A stretch of 64,000 bases of DNA from Alphaproteobacteria bacterium (GCA_041396705.1 JAWKYB010000004.1:62001-126000); one strand, 5' to 3'; counted from the first letter of the stretch, positions 8,787-17,464 are shown. Numbers and translations: made by a program. Notes: generated by a model not told the origin, from the sequence alone.

Positions 8787-8821
8787 GGCCCCGGAGCCGC
8801 GCAGGTGCGCGTTCCGGGGCC
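8787..8821 (-). terminator. Intra-operon hairpin after the binding-protein gene
   Basis: GGCCCCGGA and TCCGGGGCC form a 9-bp stem, extended inside by GCGC/GCGC. It lies in the 135-base gap between the binding-protein gene (ends 8836) and the first permease (starts 8700). Hairpins in this position commonly stabilise the upstream mRNA or partly stop transcription, giving more binding protein than membrane subunits. It lacks a T-tract. Confidence 0.5.
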
Positions 8822-8835
8822 GCCGGTCCGATCGA

Positions 8836-10362
8836 CTAGATGTCGTGCAGGTCGTCCAGCCGTTCCTTGATGTTGGCGCAGGCTTCCTCCGGCGTCGCGC
8901 TGCCGGCGACGCAGGCCTGGCACTCGGAAGCGATGATGTTGTGGTACTCGTTCGCTTCCGGGATCTTCGGCCCGAGCACGAAGTGCGGGTCGCGGATGCC
9001 GATGTCGTAGACCGCCTCGAAGGTCAGCGCGTTCGGCATGTCGGTCGGCCGGTTGCGGGCCGCCACCACATCGGGACGCTCCAGCACCGACTTGCGGGTC
9101 GGCGTGCCGCCCAGGCCCTTCAGCACGTCGTACTGGATGTTGGCCGACGTCGCCCAGATCGCGAAGATGTAGGCGGCGCGCTGCAGATCCTCGGACGCAT
9201 TGCCATTGATGCCGATGCCGCCGATGCCGCAGTTGCAGCCGTTGACCAGTTCGCCGTCGCCGACCAGGTATTCCGGCGCGCCCTTCGGGCAGGGGGCGTA
9301 GGCGGTCTTGCCGCCGGACGCCACCGACGTGTTCTGGTCCTCGATCGAGGCCGCGAACTCGTGGTACTGCACCTGCATCGCGATCTGGCCGGCCTGGTAG
9401 ACCGTGTTCAGCTCCAGCGTGCCGTTGGCCAGGTTGTCCGGGTGGCTGGCGTCGGCCTGCTCCTTGTACGCCTCCATGGCGCGGATCGACTGCGCGTCGC
9501 CCCAGTTGGTCGGCCCCGGCTCCTTCGAGCCCAGCTTGTCGTCGATGTTGAAGTCGACCCAGCGGCCGTGCGCGAAAAGCAGGCGCTGGATGTCGAGCTG
9601 GGTGGTCCAGGCGAACGAGCCCTGGTGCTGGGCATAGCCGTACGGCACGTCCTCGCCGCCCTCGCGCAGGGCCTTGAAGAACTTGGCGAAGTCGGTCACC
9701 TGCTTCCAGGTCGTGTCCTGGGTGAACTCGAGCCGGTAGCCGTATTCCGCCTCGAACTGCGGGCTGTACTTCTCATACAGATCCTGCCGGTAGAAGGTGC
9801 AGGCCACCGCCGCATCGTAGGGGAAGGCGACCAGCCGCGAGCTGTCGTAGAACCAGCCGCAGGCCTTCAGGAAGTTCTCGAACCAGACGTCCTCACCGTA
9901 GCCCTCGGGGTCCTGGGGAAGGGTGTCGTCGCCGAGCCACTGGTTGAGGTCCGCATAATAGTCCGCGAAGGGCGAGCCGATGGGCTTGTCCTGCACGTAG
10001 TTCAGGTGGAAGTCGGACGAGCCCGAGCGCAGGTCGATGCCGACCTTCTGCTGCACCACCGGCAGGTCGTCGGTGAGGATTTCCACCTCGATCCCGGTCA
10101 GGTCGTAGAAGGTCTGGATGGTGTCGCGGATGGCGAAGGAGGGCGGGGTGTTCTCCGACATGAACACCAGCTTGGAGCCCTCGTACTGGCGCCACTTCGC
10201 ATCGTCCGACGACTGGGCGTAGACCGGGCGCCGTGCGATCACGGAGTTCAGACCGACGGCCAGCGAACCTGCGCCGAGCGCCGTGGCGGCACCGCCGCCC
10301 AATTCGAGAAATTTCCGCCGGCTGACGCTCTTGTACAGCGGCTTGTCTGGCACTTTGAACAT
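8836..10362 (-). CDS. ABC transporter extracellular substrate-binding protein, Tat-exported
   Basis: The 508-residue protein starts with a twin-arginine signal (SVSRRKFLELGG) followed by a hydrophobic stretch and a probable cleavage after VYAQ. The rest resembles large family 1 extracellular solute-binding proteins. I chose 10362 because GGGGAGGAG lies 8 bases before that ATG; the frame stays open another 63 bases without a ribosome site. It is the first gene of a seven-gene minus-strand operon (binding protein, two permeases, ATPase, E1 alpha, E1 beta, E2). Several cysteines lie in the second half (for example NGCNCGIGG), which fits folding in the cytoplasm before Tat export. Confidence 0.88.
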   Translation of the reverse strand: MFKVPDKPLYKSVSRRKFLELGGGAATALGAGSLAVGLNSVIARRPVYAQSSDDAKWRQYEGSKLVFMSENTPPSFAIRDTIQTFYDLTGIEVEILTDDLPVVQQKVGIDLRSGSSDFHLNYVQDKPIGSPFADYYADLNQWLGDDTLPQDPEGYGEDVWFENFLKACGWFYDSSRLVAFPYDAAVACTFYRQDLYEKYSPQFEAEYGYRLEFTQDTTWKQVTDFAKFFKALREGGEDVPYGYAQHQGSFAWTTQLDIQRLLFAHGRWVDFNIDDKLGSKEPGPTNWGDAQSIRAMEAYKEQADASHPDNLANGTLELNTVYQAGQIAMQVQYHEFAASIEDQNTSVASGGKTAYAPCPKGAPEYLVGDGELVNGCNCGIGGIGINGNASEDLQRAAYIFAIWATSANIQYDVLKGLGGTPTRKSVLERPDVVAARNRPTDMPNALTFEAVYDIGIRDPHFVLGPKIPEANEYHNIIASECQACVAGSATPEEACANIKERLDDLHDI

Positions 10363-10787
10363 CGGTCGTCTCCTCCCCAGGGATTCCAAACCGCGGTCTG
10401 CGCTGATGATCCCGACCGTCCGCAATTCGGCGCCGGGCCCGTTGGTTGTTCGGCTGATTTACGGGCCCGATCCGCAGTTTGCGGGATCGAATTGACACTC
10501 CTTTGAATTGACCGCGGGAACTCCGGCATGTGAGGGCGCAACATTTGTTCGTGTCAAGCGTCTTTTGACAGGCGGCGGGTGCGGCATGCTGGTAAACGAT
10601 TGCAGCCCGGCGACCCGAGGGCCCCGGCGCCCCTGCCATTCCCGATCGGTTGCAAAACGGCAATGGACGTATTGCCTTCCGGGCCGTCGCAGGCTATGCG
10701 AAGAAAAAAGCGCGCCGCACGGAAGCTGGCGCGGAAACTGGATTCTGGCGGCCAGGCAGGCTTTCGGCCGCGTGTCGGGTGGGAAAC
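10363..10787. promoter_or_regulatory. Intergenic control region between two divergent ABC operons
   Basis: No convincing gene lies in these 425 bases. It should hold promoters for both operons. Visible elements are an inverted repeat TGTCAA-N7-TTGACA at 10552-10570, whose right arm is also a good -35 hexamer for the plus strand, and the octamer GAATTGAC repeated directly at 10489-10496 and 10505-10512. A matching -10 box at ideal spacing from TTGACA was not clear. A CG-centred stretch GGTAAACGATTGC at about 10591 resembles a LacI-family half-operator but is only weakly symmetric. Confidence 0.45.
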
Positions 10788-11885
10788 GTGACCGATCTCA
10801 AGCTGCGTGGATTGAGCAAGTCGTTCGGCCGGGTCACCGCGCTGCGTGGCGTCGACCTCGACATCGACGCGGGTGAGTTCTTCGCGATTCTCGGCCCCAG
10901 TGCCTCCGGCAAGACCACAACCCTGCGCTGCATCGCCGGCATCGAGGCGCCCGATGCCGGCCGCGTGTTGTTCGCCGGCCGGGACGTGACGGGCGAGCCG
11001 GTGCAGCAGCGCCAGATGGCGATGGTGTTCCAGACCTTCGCGCTCTACCCGCATATGTCGATCTTCGACAACCTCGCCTACCCGCTGCGCGAGGCCGGGC
11101 TCGGCGCCCGCGAGGTGCGGCAGCGGGTCGGCGAGGTGGCCGAGATGCTGCGGCTGTCGCACACGCTGAAGCGCAAGCCGGGCACCGCGTCCGGCGGCGA
11201 GCAGCAGCGGGTGGCGATCGGCCGGGCGCTGGTGCGCAAGCCGAAGCTGTTGCTGCTCGACGAGCCGCTGACCAACCTGGACGCCAAGCTGCGGCACGAC
11301 ACCCGGGCCGAATTCAAGCGCCTGCATCGCGAGATCGGCGCGACCATGCTGTATGTCACGCCGGACCAGCTGGAGGCGCTCAGCATGGGCCAGCGGGTCG
11401 GCGTGTTGCGCGATGGGCGGATCGTGCAGGTCGGCACGCCGGCCGAGCTGTACCGGCGTCCCGGCGACGACTATGTGGCGACGATGGTCGGCGACCCGCC
11501 GATGAACATGCTGCAGGGCAGGCTCAAGCTCGACGGCGGCCGCGCTGCCGTGTCGCTGCCGTTCGCAGAGGTCGCGGACGGACCCTGGGCGCAGGCGCTC
11601 GGCAATTTCGCGCAGGGCGAGGCGGTCTGGTTCGGCATCCGGCCGCATGACCTGAAACCGGTCAGCGGCGACCCGCGCGGGCCCAATTTTTCGGCAAAGG
11701 TGCACCTGACCGAACCGCTGGGCGACGTCACGGTGCTCGATATGCAGGCAGCGGACACGGTGTTCAAAATCGTGCTGCCCGAAGAGGAGGCGCTGGCCTA
11801 TCCGGTCGGTACCGAAGTGCGGCTGGAGTTCGAACCCAGCCATACGCATGTGTTTGCGCAGCAAACGGGAACTGCGATACGCTGA
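10788..11885 (+). CDS. ABC transporter ATP-binding protein, H-loop histidine replaced by proline
   Basis: The 365-residue MalK/UgpC-type protein has Walker A GPSASGKT (36-43), Q-loop Gln82, an intact signature ASGGEQQ (134-140) and Walker B LLLLDEP (154-160), plus a C-terminal regulatory domain. The H-loop reads VTPDQLEAL, so the switch histidine at 192 is proline (codon CCG at 11361-11363). I chose GTG 10788 because the product then begins TDLKLRGLSKSFG like its relatives; the upstream open frame is basic and unlike the family. It is the first gene of a plus-strand operon that also encodes a second ATPase with the opposite defect, so the two probably form a heterodimer. Confidence 0.88.
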   Translation: MTDLKLRGLSKSFGRVTALRGVDLDIDAGEFFAILGPSASGKTTTLRCIAGIEAPDAGRVLFAGRDVTGEPVQQRQMAMVFQTFALYPHMSIFDNLAYPLREAGLGAREVRQRVGEVAEMLRLSHTLKRKPGTASGGEQQRVAIGRALVRKPKLLLLDEPLTNLDAKLRHDTRAEFKRLHREIGATMLYVTPDQLEALSMGQRVGVLRDGRIVQVGTPAELYRRPGDDYVATMVGDPPMNMLQGRLKLDGGRAAVSLPFAEVADGPWAQALGNFAQGEAVWFGIRPHDLKPVSGDPRGPNFSAKVHLTEPLGDVTVLDMQAADTVFKIVLPEEEALAYPVGTEVRLEFEPSHTHVFAQQTGTAIR

Positions 11886-11980
11886 CTCGGTCGCGGAAAA
11901 GAAAGCGACGGGTCGGTGTCTGGCAGGAAAGTCGCCGGACAGGGCGGCAAGAGCTGAAAAGCGAGGGAGGAAAGACCACG

Positions 11981-13480
11981 ATGAAGCGAATTTTGGCAAT
12001 GACGTCTGCGCTGGGTGGAACGGCGGCGGTCGCACTGGTCGCGTCCGCGTTCGTCGCGCCCGTTTCCGCGCAGGACTCGGTCAAGCTGGTGATGGCCGCG
12101 CCGGACTGGCCGCCGACCCGCTTCCTGCAGGAATATGCGAACGCCAACTACGTGTCGCCGTCGGGCCGCAACGTCACGGTCGAGCTCGATTTCATTCCGT
12201 GGCCGACGTTCTACGAGCGTGTCGCCGCCTCGCTGACCTCTGGCGAGCAGAAGTACAACATGGTGATCACCGACAGCCAGTGGCTGGGCGCGTTCATCGA
12301 GGGCGGCTACTACCGCGAGATGACCCAGGAGATCCTGGCGGATCCGGAGCTGTCGGCCCTGGTCGCCGACCTGCACCCGGCCCTGGTCTCGGCCTATTCG
12401 GCCTATCCCTACTTGACCCCGGACCAGATCCGCGAGCACCCCTTCCCGCATCCGGACGCGCACTACTACGGGTTCCCGCAGTTCCCGGATACCTACATCA
12501 CCTATTATCGCACCGACCTGTTCTGCAACGAGGAAGAGGGCGCGGCGTTCCAGGAAGAGTACGGCTACAACCTGCCGTGCACCTATGAGGACTGGGAAGA
12601 CGTCGACTGGGACAAGTATGCCGACATCGGCGAGTTCTTCCAGCGCTCGGCGGGCGAGACCCTGGCCGGCGAGACGCTGACCGAGGACTTCGCCGGCATC
12701 GGCTACCAGGCGGGCAAGGGCTACGACTTCTCGTCGATGGCCATCAATGCCTTCATCTGGCAGTACGGCGGCAGCATCTGGAACGAGTCCGGCCAGCCGT
12801 GCGCCCAGGCCGAGGGCGTGGTCAACTCCGACATCGCCGTCGAGGCGTTCGAGCACTATCTCGACCTGCTGCAGTACATGCCGGCCGCCGTGCACACCGG
12901 CCAGATGGACATCTTCGTCCTCAACGACCTCTATGCGCAGGGCAAGGTGGCGTCGGAGATCAACTGGGTCGGCCTCGGCGCCCCGGTCATGGACCCGGCG
13001 ACCAGCAAGGTGTCCGAGGTCTCGGGCTTCGCGCCGGCCCCGGGCCTGCGGCTGGACGACGGCAGCATCTCGCGCTTCGGCAACCAGGGCGGCCAGCCGT
13101 TCGTGGTCACCACCTGGAGCACCGACGTCGAGATCGAGGAAGCCGTGAACTTCATCAAGTTCTGGCTCAGCGACGACGTGCAATGGGCGTTCACCGCGGC
13201 CGGCGGCCAGTCGGGCCGGGTCTCGATCATGCAGAAGGACGGCTACAACGACCTCGGGCCGTTCAACCGCGCCCATGTGGAGATGATGGAGTGGCAGCGT
13301 GACGTCTGGCACATTCCGGAGTTCTTCGAGCTGCTGACCTACCAGCAGGACCAGTTCGACCGGGCCATCACCGGCCAGATCGGCGCCAAGGAAGCGCTGG
13401 ACCTGGTCGCGGCCCAGCAGCAGGAGGTCCTCTCCGAGGCCGGCCGCATCGTGGCGCCCGACTCCGCTGAGTGCAACTGA
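11981..13480 (+). CDS. ABC transporter extracellular substrate-binding protein, Sec-exported
   Basis: This 499-residue protein has a classical signal peptide with predicted cleavage after PVSA (about residue 30). The mature part begins QDSVKLVMAAPDWPPTR and has the aromatic-rich core expected of large family 1 solute-binding proteins. A strong AGGGAGG ribosome site precedes the ATG. It follows the H-loop-deficient ATPase gene by 95 bases and is separated from the permeases by a terminator-like hairpin. It is clearly different from the binding protein at 8836, so the two divergent operons probably serve different ligands. Ligand identity cannot be inferred. Confidence 0.9.
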   Translation: MKRILAMTSALGGTAAVALVASAFVAPVSAQDSVKLVMAAPDWPPTRFLQEYANANYVSPSGRNVTVELDFIPWPTFYERVAASLTSGEQKYNMVITDSQWLGAFIEGGYYREMTQEILADPELSALVADLHPALVSAYSAYPYLTPDQIREHPFPHPDAHYYGFPQFPDTYITYYRTDLFCNEEEGAAFQEEYGYNLPCTYEDWEDVDWDKYADIGEFFQRSAGETLAGETLTEDFAGIGYQAGKGYDFSSMAINAFIWQYGGSIWNESGQPCAQAEGVVNSDIAVEAFEHYLDLLQYMPAAVHTGQMDIFVLNDLYAQGKVASEINWVGLGAPVMDPATSKVSEVSGFAPAPGLRLDDGSISRFGNQGGQPFVVTTWSTDVEIEEAVNFIKFWLSDDVQWAFTAAGGQSGRVSIMQKDGYNDLGPFNRAHVEMMEWQRDVWHIPEFFELLTYQQDQFDRAITGQIGAKEALDLVAAQQQEVLSEAGRIVAPDSAECN

Positions 13481-13497
13481 TCGCACCTGAACCAAGG

Positions 13498-13531
13498 CGC
13501 GGCGCCGGCAGGTCCGGCGCCGCGTTTTTTT
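13498..13531 (+). terminator. Rho-independent terminator/attenuator inside ABC operon
   Basis: GCGGCGCCGG pairs with CCGGCGCCGC around a short loop and is followed by seven Ts. It lies between the binding-protein stop (13480) and the permease start (13599). Because the downstream genes have no obvious separate promoter, it is best read as a leaky terminator that keeps binding-protein mRNA in excess over the membrane and ATPase genes. Confidence 0.8.
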
Positions 13532-13598
13532 GAGAGACGGCCGCGGCGGCAGGCACATTCGGCGCGGCAGGCAGCGGCGCCGGGGAGCAGTTGGGGAA

Positions 13599-14549
13599 GT
13601 GACGCAGGCAAGCGAAGCAACGGCCCTGTCGGGGCCCGCGGACACGGGGGGGACGGCGGCCGCCGGGCGTCGCCGCTCGTTCGTCGACCGGAACAGAGGG
13701 CCTTTGCTGGTGACGCCGGCGCTGGTGACCCTGTTCGTGATGAACATCTTCCCGCTGATGTGGTCGTTCGGCCTCAGCTTCTACAACTACCGGCTGACCC
13801 GCCAGGACCTGCCGGAGTTCGTCTGGCTCGACAACTACGCCAAGGCGCTGACCGACCCGGCGATCTGGGAAAGCCTGCAGACCACGGCACTGATCGTGTT
13901 CGGTTCGGTCGGGCTGCAGATGATCGTCGGCTTTTTCATGGCGATGCTGTTCCAGCCGATCTTCCCGGGCCGGCGCATCCTGCTGATGCTGGTGCTGGCG
14001 CCGATGATGCTGTCCTACGTGGCGGTCGGCGTTTTCTTCAAGCTGTTCTACAACCCGGATTTCGGCCTGATCAGCAAGCTGATCCAGGTGTTCCAGGGCA
14101 CGCCGCCGAACATCCTCGGCGATCCGCTGGGCGCGATCATCGGCATCGTGCTGGCCGACGCCTGGATGTGGTCGCCCTTCGTCATGCTGCTGGTGCTGGC
14201 GGGGCTGGTCAGCGTGCCGAAGTACCTCTACGAGGCGAGCCAGATCGACCGCGCCTCGCCGTTCCGCCGCTTCATGACCATCACCTTCCCCTATGTCCGC
14301 AGCCTGCTGCTGCTGGCGCTGCTGTTCCGAACGATCGAGACGTTCAAGCTGTTCGACACCGTCTACATCGTCACCGACGGCGGGCCGGGCACGGCGACCA
14401 AGGTGATCGTGCATTATCTCTACCGGGTCAGCTTCCAGGATTTCCGTACCGGCGAGTCCTCGGCGATCGCCTACATCATCCTGTTCATCGTCATCGTGCT
14501 GACCAACCTGTACCTGTTCATGGTCAAGCAGCGCGAGCAGGAGCAATAG
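13599..14549 (+). CDS. ABC transporter permease (MalF/UgpA-like)
   Basis: The product is about 316 residues with six predicted transmembrane segments. The cytoplasmic EAA-type loop YEASQIDRASPFRRFMTITFP is typical of carbohydrate permeases. I chose GTG 13599, preceded by TTGGGGA; the longer frame from 13530 starts inside the terminator T-tract and adds an Arg-rich stretch. Its stop is one base before the next ATG (14551), so translational coupling with the second permease is likely. Confidence 0.88.
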   Translation: MTQASEATALSGPADTGGTAAAGRRRSFVDRNRGPLLVTPALVTLFVMNIFPLMWSFGLSFYNYRLTRQDLPEFVWLDNYAKALTDPAIWESLQTTALIVFGSVGLQMIVGFFMAMLFQPIFPGRRILLMLVLAPMMLSYVAVGVFFKLFYNPDFGLISKLIQVFQGTPPNILGDPLGAIIGIVLADAWMWSPFVMLLVLAGLVSVPKYLYEASQIDRASPFRRFMTITFPYVRSLLLLALLFRTIETFKLFDTVYIVTDGGPGTATKVIVHYLYRVSFQDFRTGESSAIAYIILFIVIVLTNLYLFMVKQREQEQ

Positions 14550-14550
14550 C

Positions 14551-15462
14551 ATGGCCAGGAACCGCAAACCGATCGGCCATGCCGGCTGGGGCCGCACCGT
14601 CGCCGCCGGCTTCGTCAGCCTGCTGTACTTCCTGCCGGTGCTGATCATCATCATGTACGCCTTCCAGGGCCGCAACGACATCCTGGGCGTCAGCGCCAGC
14701 AGCTTCGGCAGCTTCCTGGACTCGGTCTTTTCGTTCGACCCGACGTGGACCAACTTCGAGAACGTGTTCGTCCGCGCCAACATCATCCAGGCCGGCGAGG
14801 GCGCGGCCTCGGCGACCGAGACCGATTTCCCGCTCTACTTCGCCAACTCGATCGGTATCGCCGGCATCTCGGTGATCCTGGCGCTGGTGATCGGCACGCT
14901 GGCGGCCTACGGCTTCGCCCGCTTCCCGCTGCGCGGCAACGACACCTACATGTTCATCATCCTGACCACGCGCATGCTGCCGCCGATCGTGGTCACCATC
15001 CCGATCTTCATCATGTTCCAGGTGACCGGGCTGGCCGGCGGCTACCCCGGCATCATCGCGCTCTATACCGCCTTCAACCTGGCCTTCACCGTGTGGATGA
15101 TGAAGAGCTTCTTCGAGGAGCTGTCGCCCGACGTGGAGGATGCCGCGCGGATGGACGGCAGCAGCGAGACGCGGGTGTTCTTCAAGATCTGCCTGCCGCA
15201 GGTGAAGGCCGGCATGGCGGCGACGGCCGTGTTCGGGTTGATCCTCACCTGGAACGAGCTGTTCTTCGCCCTGCTGCTGACCAGCAACGAGACCCGGACG
15301 ATCCCGCCGGCGATGGTGCGCACGCTGGGCGGCGAGGTCGGCGCCGACTACGGCCTGCTCGCCGCCATCGTCACGCTGTTCCTGATCCCGGTGCTGGTCG
15401 TCACCTTCGTGCTGCAGAACCAGCTGTTGCGCGGCGTCACCTTCGGCACGATCAAGAAGTAG
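14551..15462 (+). CDS. ABC transporter permease (MalG/UgpE-like)
   Basis: The 303-residue protein has six predicted transmembrane helices and the EAA-type loop DVEDAARMDGSSETRVFFKI. A periplasmic loop of about 50 residues follows the first helix, as in MalG-type permeases. It is tightly coupled to the first permease and lies 5 bases before the second ATPase gene. Confidence 0.9.
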   Translation: MARNRKPIGHAGWGRTVAAGFVSLLYFLPVLIIIMYAFQGRNDILGVSASSFGSFLDSVFSFDPTWTNFENVFVRANIIQAGEGAASATETDFPLYFANSIGIAGISVILALVIGTLAAYGFARFPLRGNDTYMFIILTTRMLPPIVVTIPIFIMFQVTGLAGGYPGIIALYTAFNLAFTVWMMKSFFEELSPDVEDAARMDGSSETRVFFKICLPQVKAGMAATAVFGLILTWNELFFALLLTSNETRTIPPAMVRTLGGEVGADYGLLAAIVTLFLIPVLVVTFVLQNQLLRGVTFGTIKK

Positions 15463-15467
15463 GCCCG

Positions 15468-16559
15468 ATGTCCGACATCAAGCTCACCGACCTGACCAAG
15501 CGCTACGGCGACCTGGTCGCGGTCAACAAGGCCAACCTCGAGGTGGCTGCGGGCGAGGTGCTGTGCCTGCTCGGCCCGTCCGGCTGCGGCAAGACCACCA
15601 CGCTGCGCATGATCGCCGGGCTGGAGTCGGTCACCGACGGCGATGTCTACATCGCCGGCAAGCGGGTCAACGCGCTGTCGCCGGCCGAGCGCGACATCGC
15701 CATGGTGTTCCAGTTCTACGCGCTCTATCCCAGCCTGACCGTGGCGGAGAACCTGGCCTATCCGCTGCACGCGGAGAAGCTGAGCGGCGCCGAGGTCCGG
15801 GCGCGGGTGGAACGGGTCGCGCGCGTGCTGCAGCTGGAGGCGGTGATGGACCGGATTCCCGGGCGCATCGCCGAGGGCGAGAAGCAGCGAGTTGCCGTGG
15901 GTCGCGCCATCGTGCGCGACCCGACCTGCTTCCTGTTCGACGAGCCGCTGTCGCGCCTCGACATCCAGCTGCGCCAGACCATGCGCGGCCAGATCAAGGA
16001 GGTGCTGAGCGGCCTGGAGAAGGCGACCGTTATCGTCACCCACGACCAGATCGAGGCGCTGACCATGGCGGACCGCATCGCCGTGATGCGCGACGGCATC
16101 ATCGAGCAGGTCGACAGCCCGCACGGCATCTTCGCGCGGCCGAACAACCTGTTCGTCGCCGGTTTCATCGGCACGCCGCAGATGAACCTGCTGCCGGCCG
16201 AGATCCTGCACTACCAGGCCGGTCGTGCGCGCTTCCGGCTGATGGACCAGGAATTCGAAGCGCCGGTCGACCCCGCGGTGGAACGTCTGGCCGACAGCCG
16301 GGCGGTGACGCTGGGCATCCGGCCGCGCGCCTTCGAGCCGACCGGCGAAAGCTCGAACGAGACGCTGGGCGCCGAGATCGACCTGGTCGAGCCGATGGGT
16401 GCGGAGACGCTGGTGCACGCCGTGCGCGGCACGACCGACGTGCGGGTCGTGTTCGACCACCTGGTGCCGGTCAGCCCCGGCGACGCCATCCGGGTGCGCA
16501 TCCGCCCGGGCCAGCTGCACGTGTTCGACGCCAACGGCGCACGGGTGTTCTCGCAATGA
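15468..16559 (+). CDS. ABC transporter ATP-binding protein with degenerate signature motif
   Basis: The 363-residue MalK-type protein has Walker A GPSGCGKT (36-43), Q-loop Gln82, Walker B CFLFDEP (154-160) and H-loop His192 (VTHDQIEAL). The ABC signature is IAEGEKQ at 134-140 instead of LSGGQ-like, losing the Ser and first Gly that contact ATP in trans. It is aligned residue for residue with the ATPase at 10788, which has an intact signature but no H-loop histidine. Together they would form one complete and one degenerate ATP site. Its stop overlaps the start of the next gene (ATGA). Confidence 0.9.
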   Translation: MSDIKLTDLTKRYGDLVAVNKANLEVAAGEVLCLLGPSGCGKTTTLRMIAGLESVTDGDVYIAGKRVNALSPAERDIAMVFQFYALYPSLTVAENLAYPLHAEKLSGAEVRARVERVARVLQLEAVMDRIPGRIAEGEKQRVAVGRAIVRDPTCFLFDEPLSRLDIQLRQTMRGQIKEVLSGLEKATVIVTHDQIEALTMADRIAVMRDGIIEQVDSPHGIFARPNNLFVAGFIGTPQMNLLPAEILHYQAGRARFRLMDQEFEAPVDPAVERLADSRAVTLGIRPRAFEPTGESSNETLGAEIDLVEPMGAETLVHAVRGTTDVRVVFDHLVPVSPGDAIRVRIRPGQLHVFDANGARVFSQ

Positions 16560-17464
16560 CCAGCCACGCTCACAACCCGGCCTTCGACGCCGATGCGCAG
16601 ATGCACGAGCCGGACGTCGTGCGGGCCTCCGACGTGCCGGTGTCGCGGGCCAGCCGCATTGCCGGCTGGGTGCTGCTGCTGGCGGTGATCTCGATGCTGG
16701 TGCCGGCGCCGGAGCGCTGGTTCGTCGACGAGAGCCCGCGCGAGGCGGCCGCCCTGATCGACCAGGCGCAGTCGCTGGCCGGCGAGACCGAGTACAAGAA
16801 GCGCGACGTCGCCAAGGTCGTCGACACGCTGACCGAGCTGACCACGCTCTTGCGCGCCGGCTCGATGGACGACGAAACCGCGACGATCGTCGCCAGCATG
16901 GATGAGGCCATCGTCGAGCTCTCCGCAAAGGTGGAGGAGATGCGCGGGCGCGACCGGCTGGAGCCGCCGCTGCCCGGGTTGAGCGGGCTGGAGCCGCTGC
17001 GCGCGCATTTCGACGAGATCGTCGCGTCGAACGAGGCGCTGGTCGCCTTCGGCGACACGCGCGTCGTCGTGTCGGCGATCGTCGCCCTGCTCGCCGCAGT
17101 GTTCCTGGTGCTGGCGCCGGCCTTCGACCGGCGTCTGAACGCGATCGCCGTGTTCGGCGGGGTCGAGGGCGGGATGAAGGTCGGGCACGCCCGCGCCATC
17201 GTGCGGGCGATCATCCTGCTGTGCGGCGCGGCGCTGGTGATGATCTTCCAGCCGAACATCGAGCCGCTCTATTCGGTCGGCGCCGGGCTGGTGATCCTGG
17301 GCGGGCTGGCATTCAACATGGTGCCGATGGCGCAGCCGGGCCGGAAACTGCGCGGCGTGATCAAGACCGGGATCATCGTGCTCGTCATCCTGGGCGTGGT
17401 GATCCTGCTTGCCCTAGGTTCGGCCGAACTTTACTCTGCCTATCTAGAAAGCCAGCACGGATAA
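16556..17464 (+). CDS. Five-helix membrane protein of unknown function in ABC operon
   Basis: I do not recognise this 302-residue protein. It has one predicted helix near residues 36-54, then a charged helical domain of about 100 residues that looks mostly extracytoplasmic (LIDQAQSLAGETEYKKRDV, EAIVELSAKVEEMRGRD), then four more helices in residues 160-285. The start overlaps the ATPase stop by four bases, so it is translationally coupled to the transporter. Glycerol-type ABC operons of rhizobia carry a small DUF2160 membrane protein in a similar place, but this protein is three times longer and I see no clear relation. An accessory or regulatory subunit of the importer is an inference from position only. 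Confidence 0.75.
   Translation: MTSHAHNPAFDADAQMHEPDVVRASDVPVSRASRIAGWVLLLAVISMLVPAPERWFVDESPREAAALIDQAQSLAGETEYKKRDVAKVVDTLTELTTLLRAGSMDDETATIVASMDEAIVELSAKVEEMRGRDRLEPPLPGLSGLEPLRAHFDEIVASNEALVAFGDTRVVVSAIVALLAAVFLVLAPAFDRRLNAIAVFGGVEGGMKVGHARAIVRAIILLCGAALVMIFQPNIEPLYSVGAGLVILGGLAFNMVPMAQPGRKLRGVIKTGIIVLVILGVVILLALGSAELYSAYLESQHG

Noticed and set aside
7639..10506. Plus-strand frame of 955 codons across the ABC transporter
   Set aside because: It overlaps three clear minus-strand genes, has no domain and an abnormal composition.
13368..14786. Minus-strand frame across the binding-protein end and permease
   Set aside because: It runs antisense to a permease with intact motifs and crosses a terminator; no family similarity.
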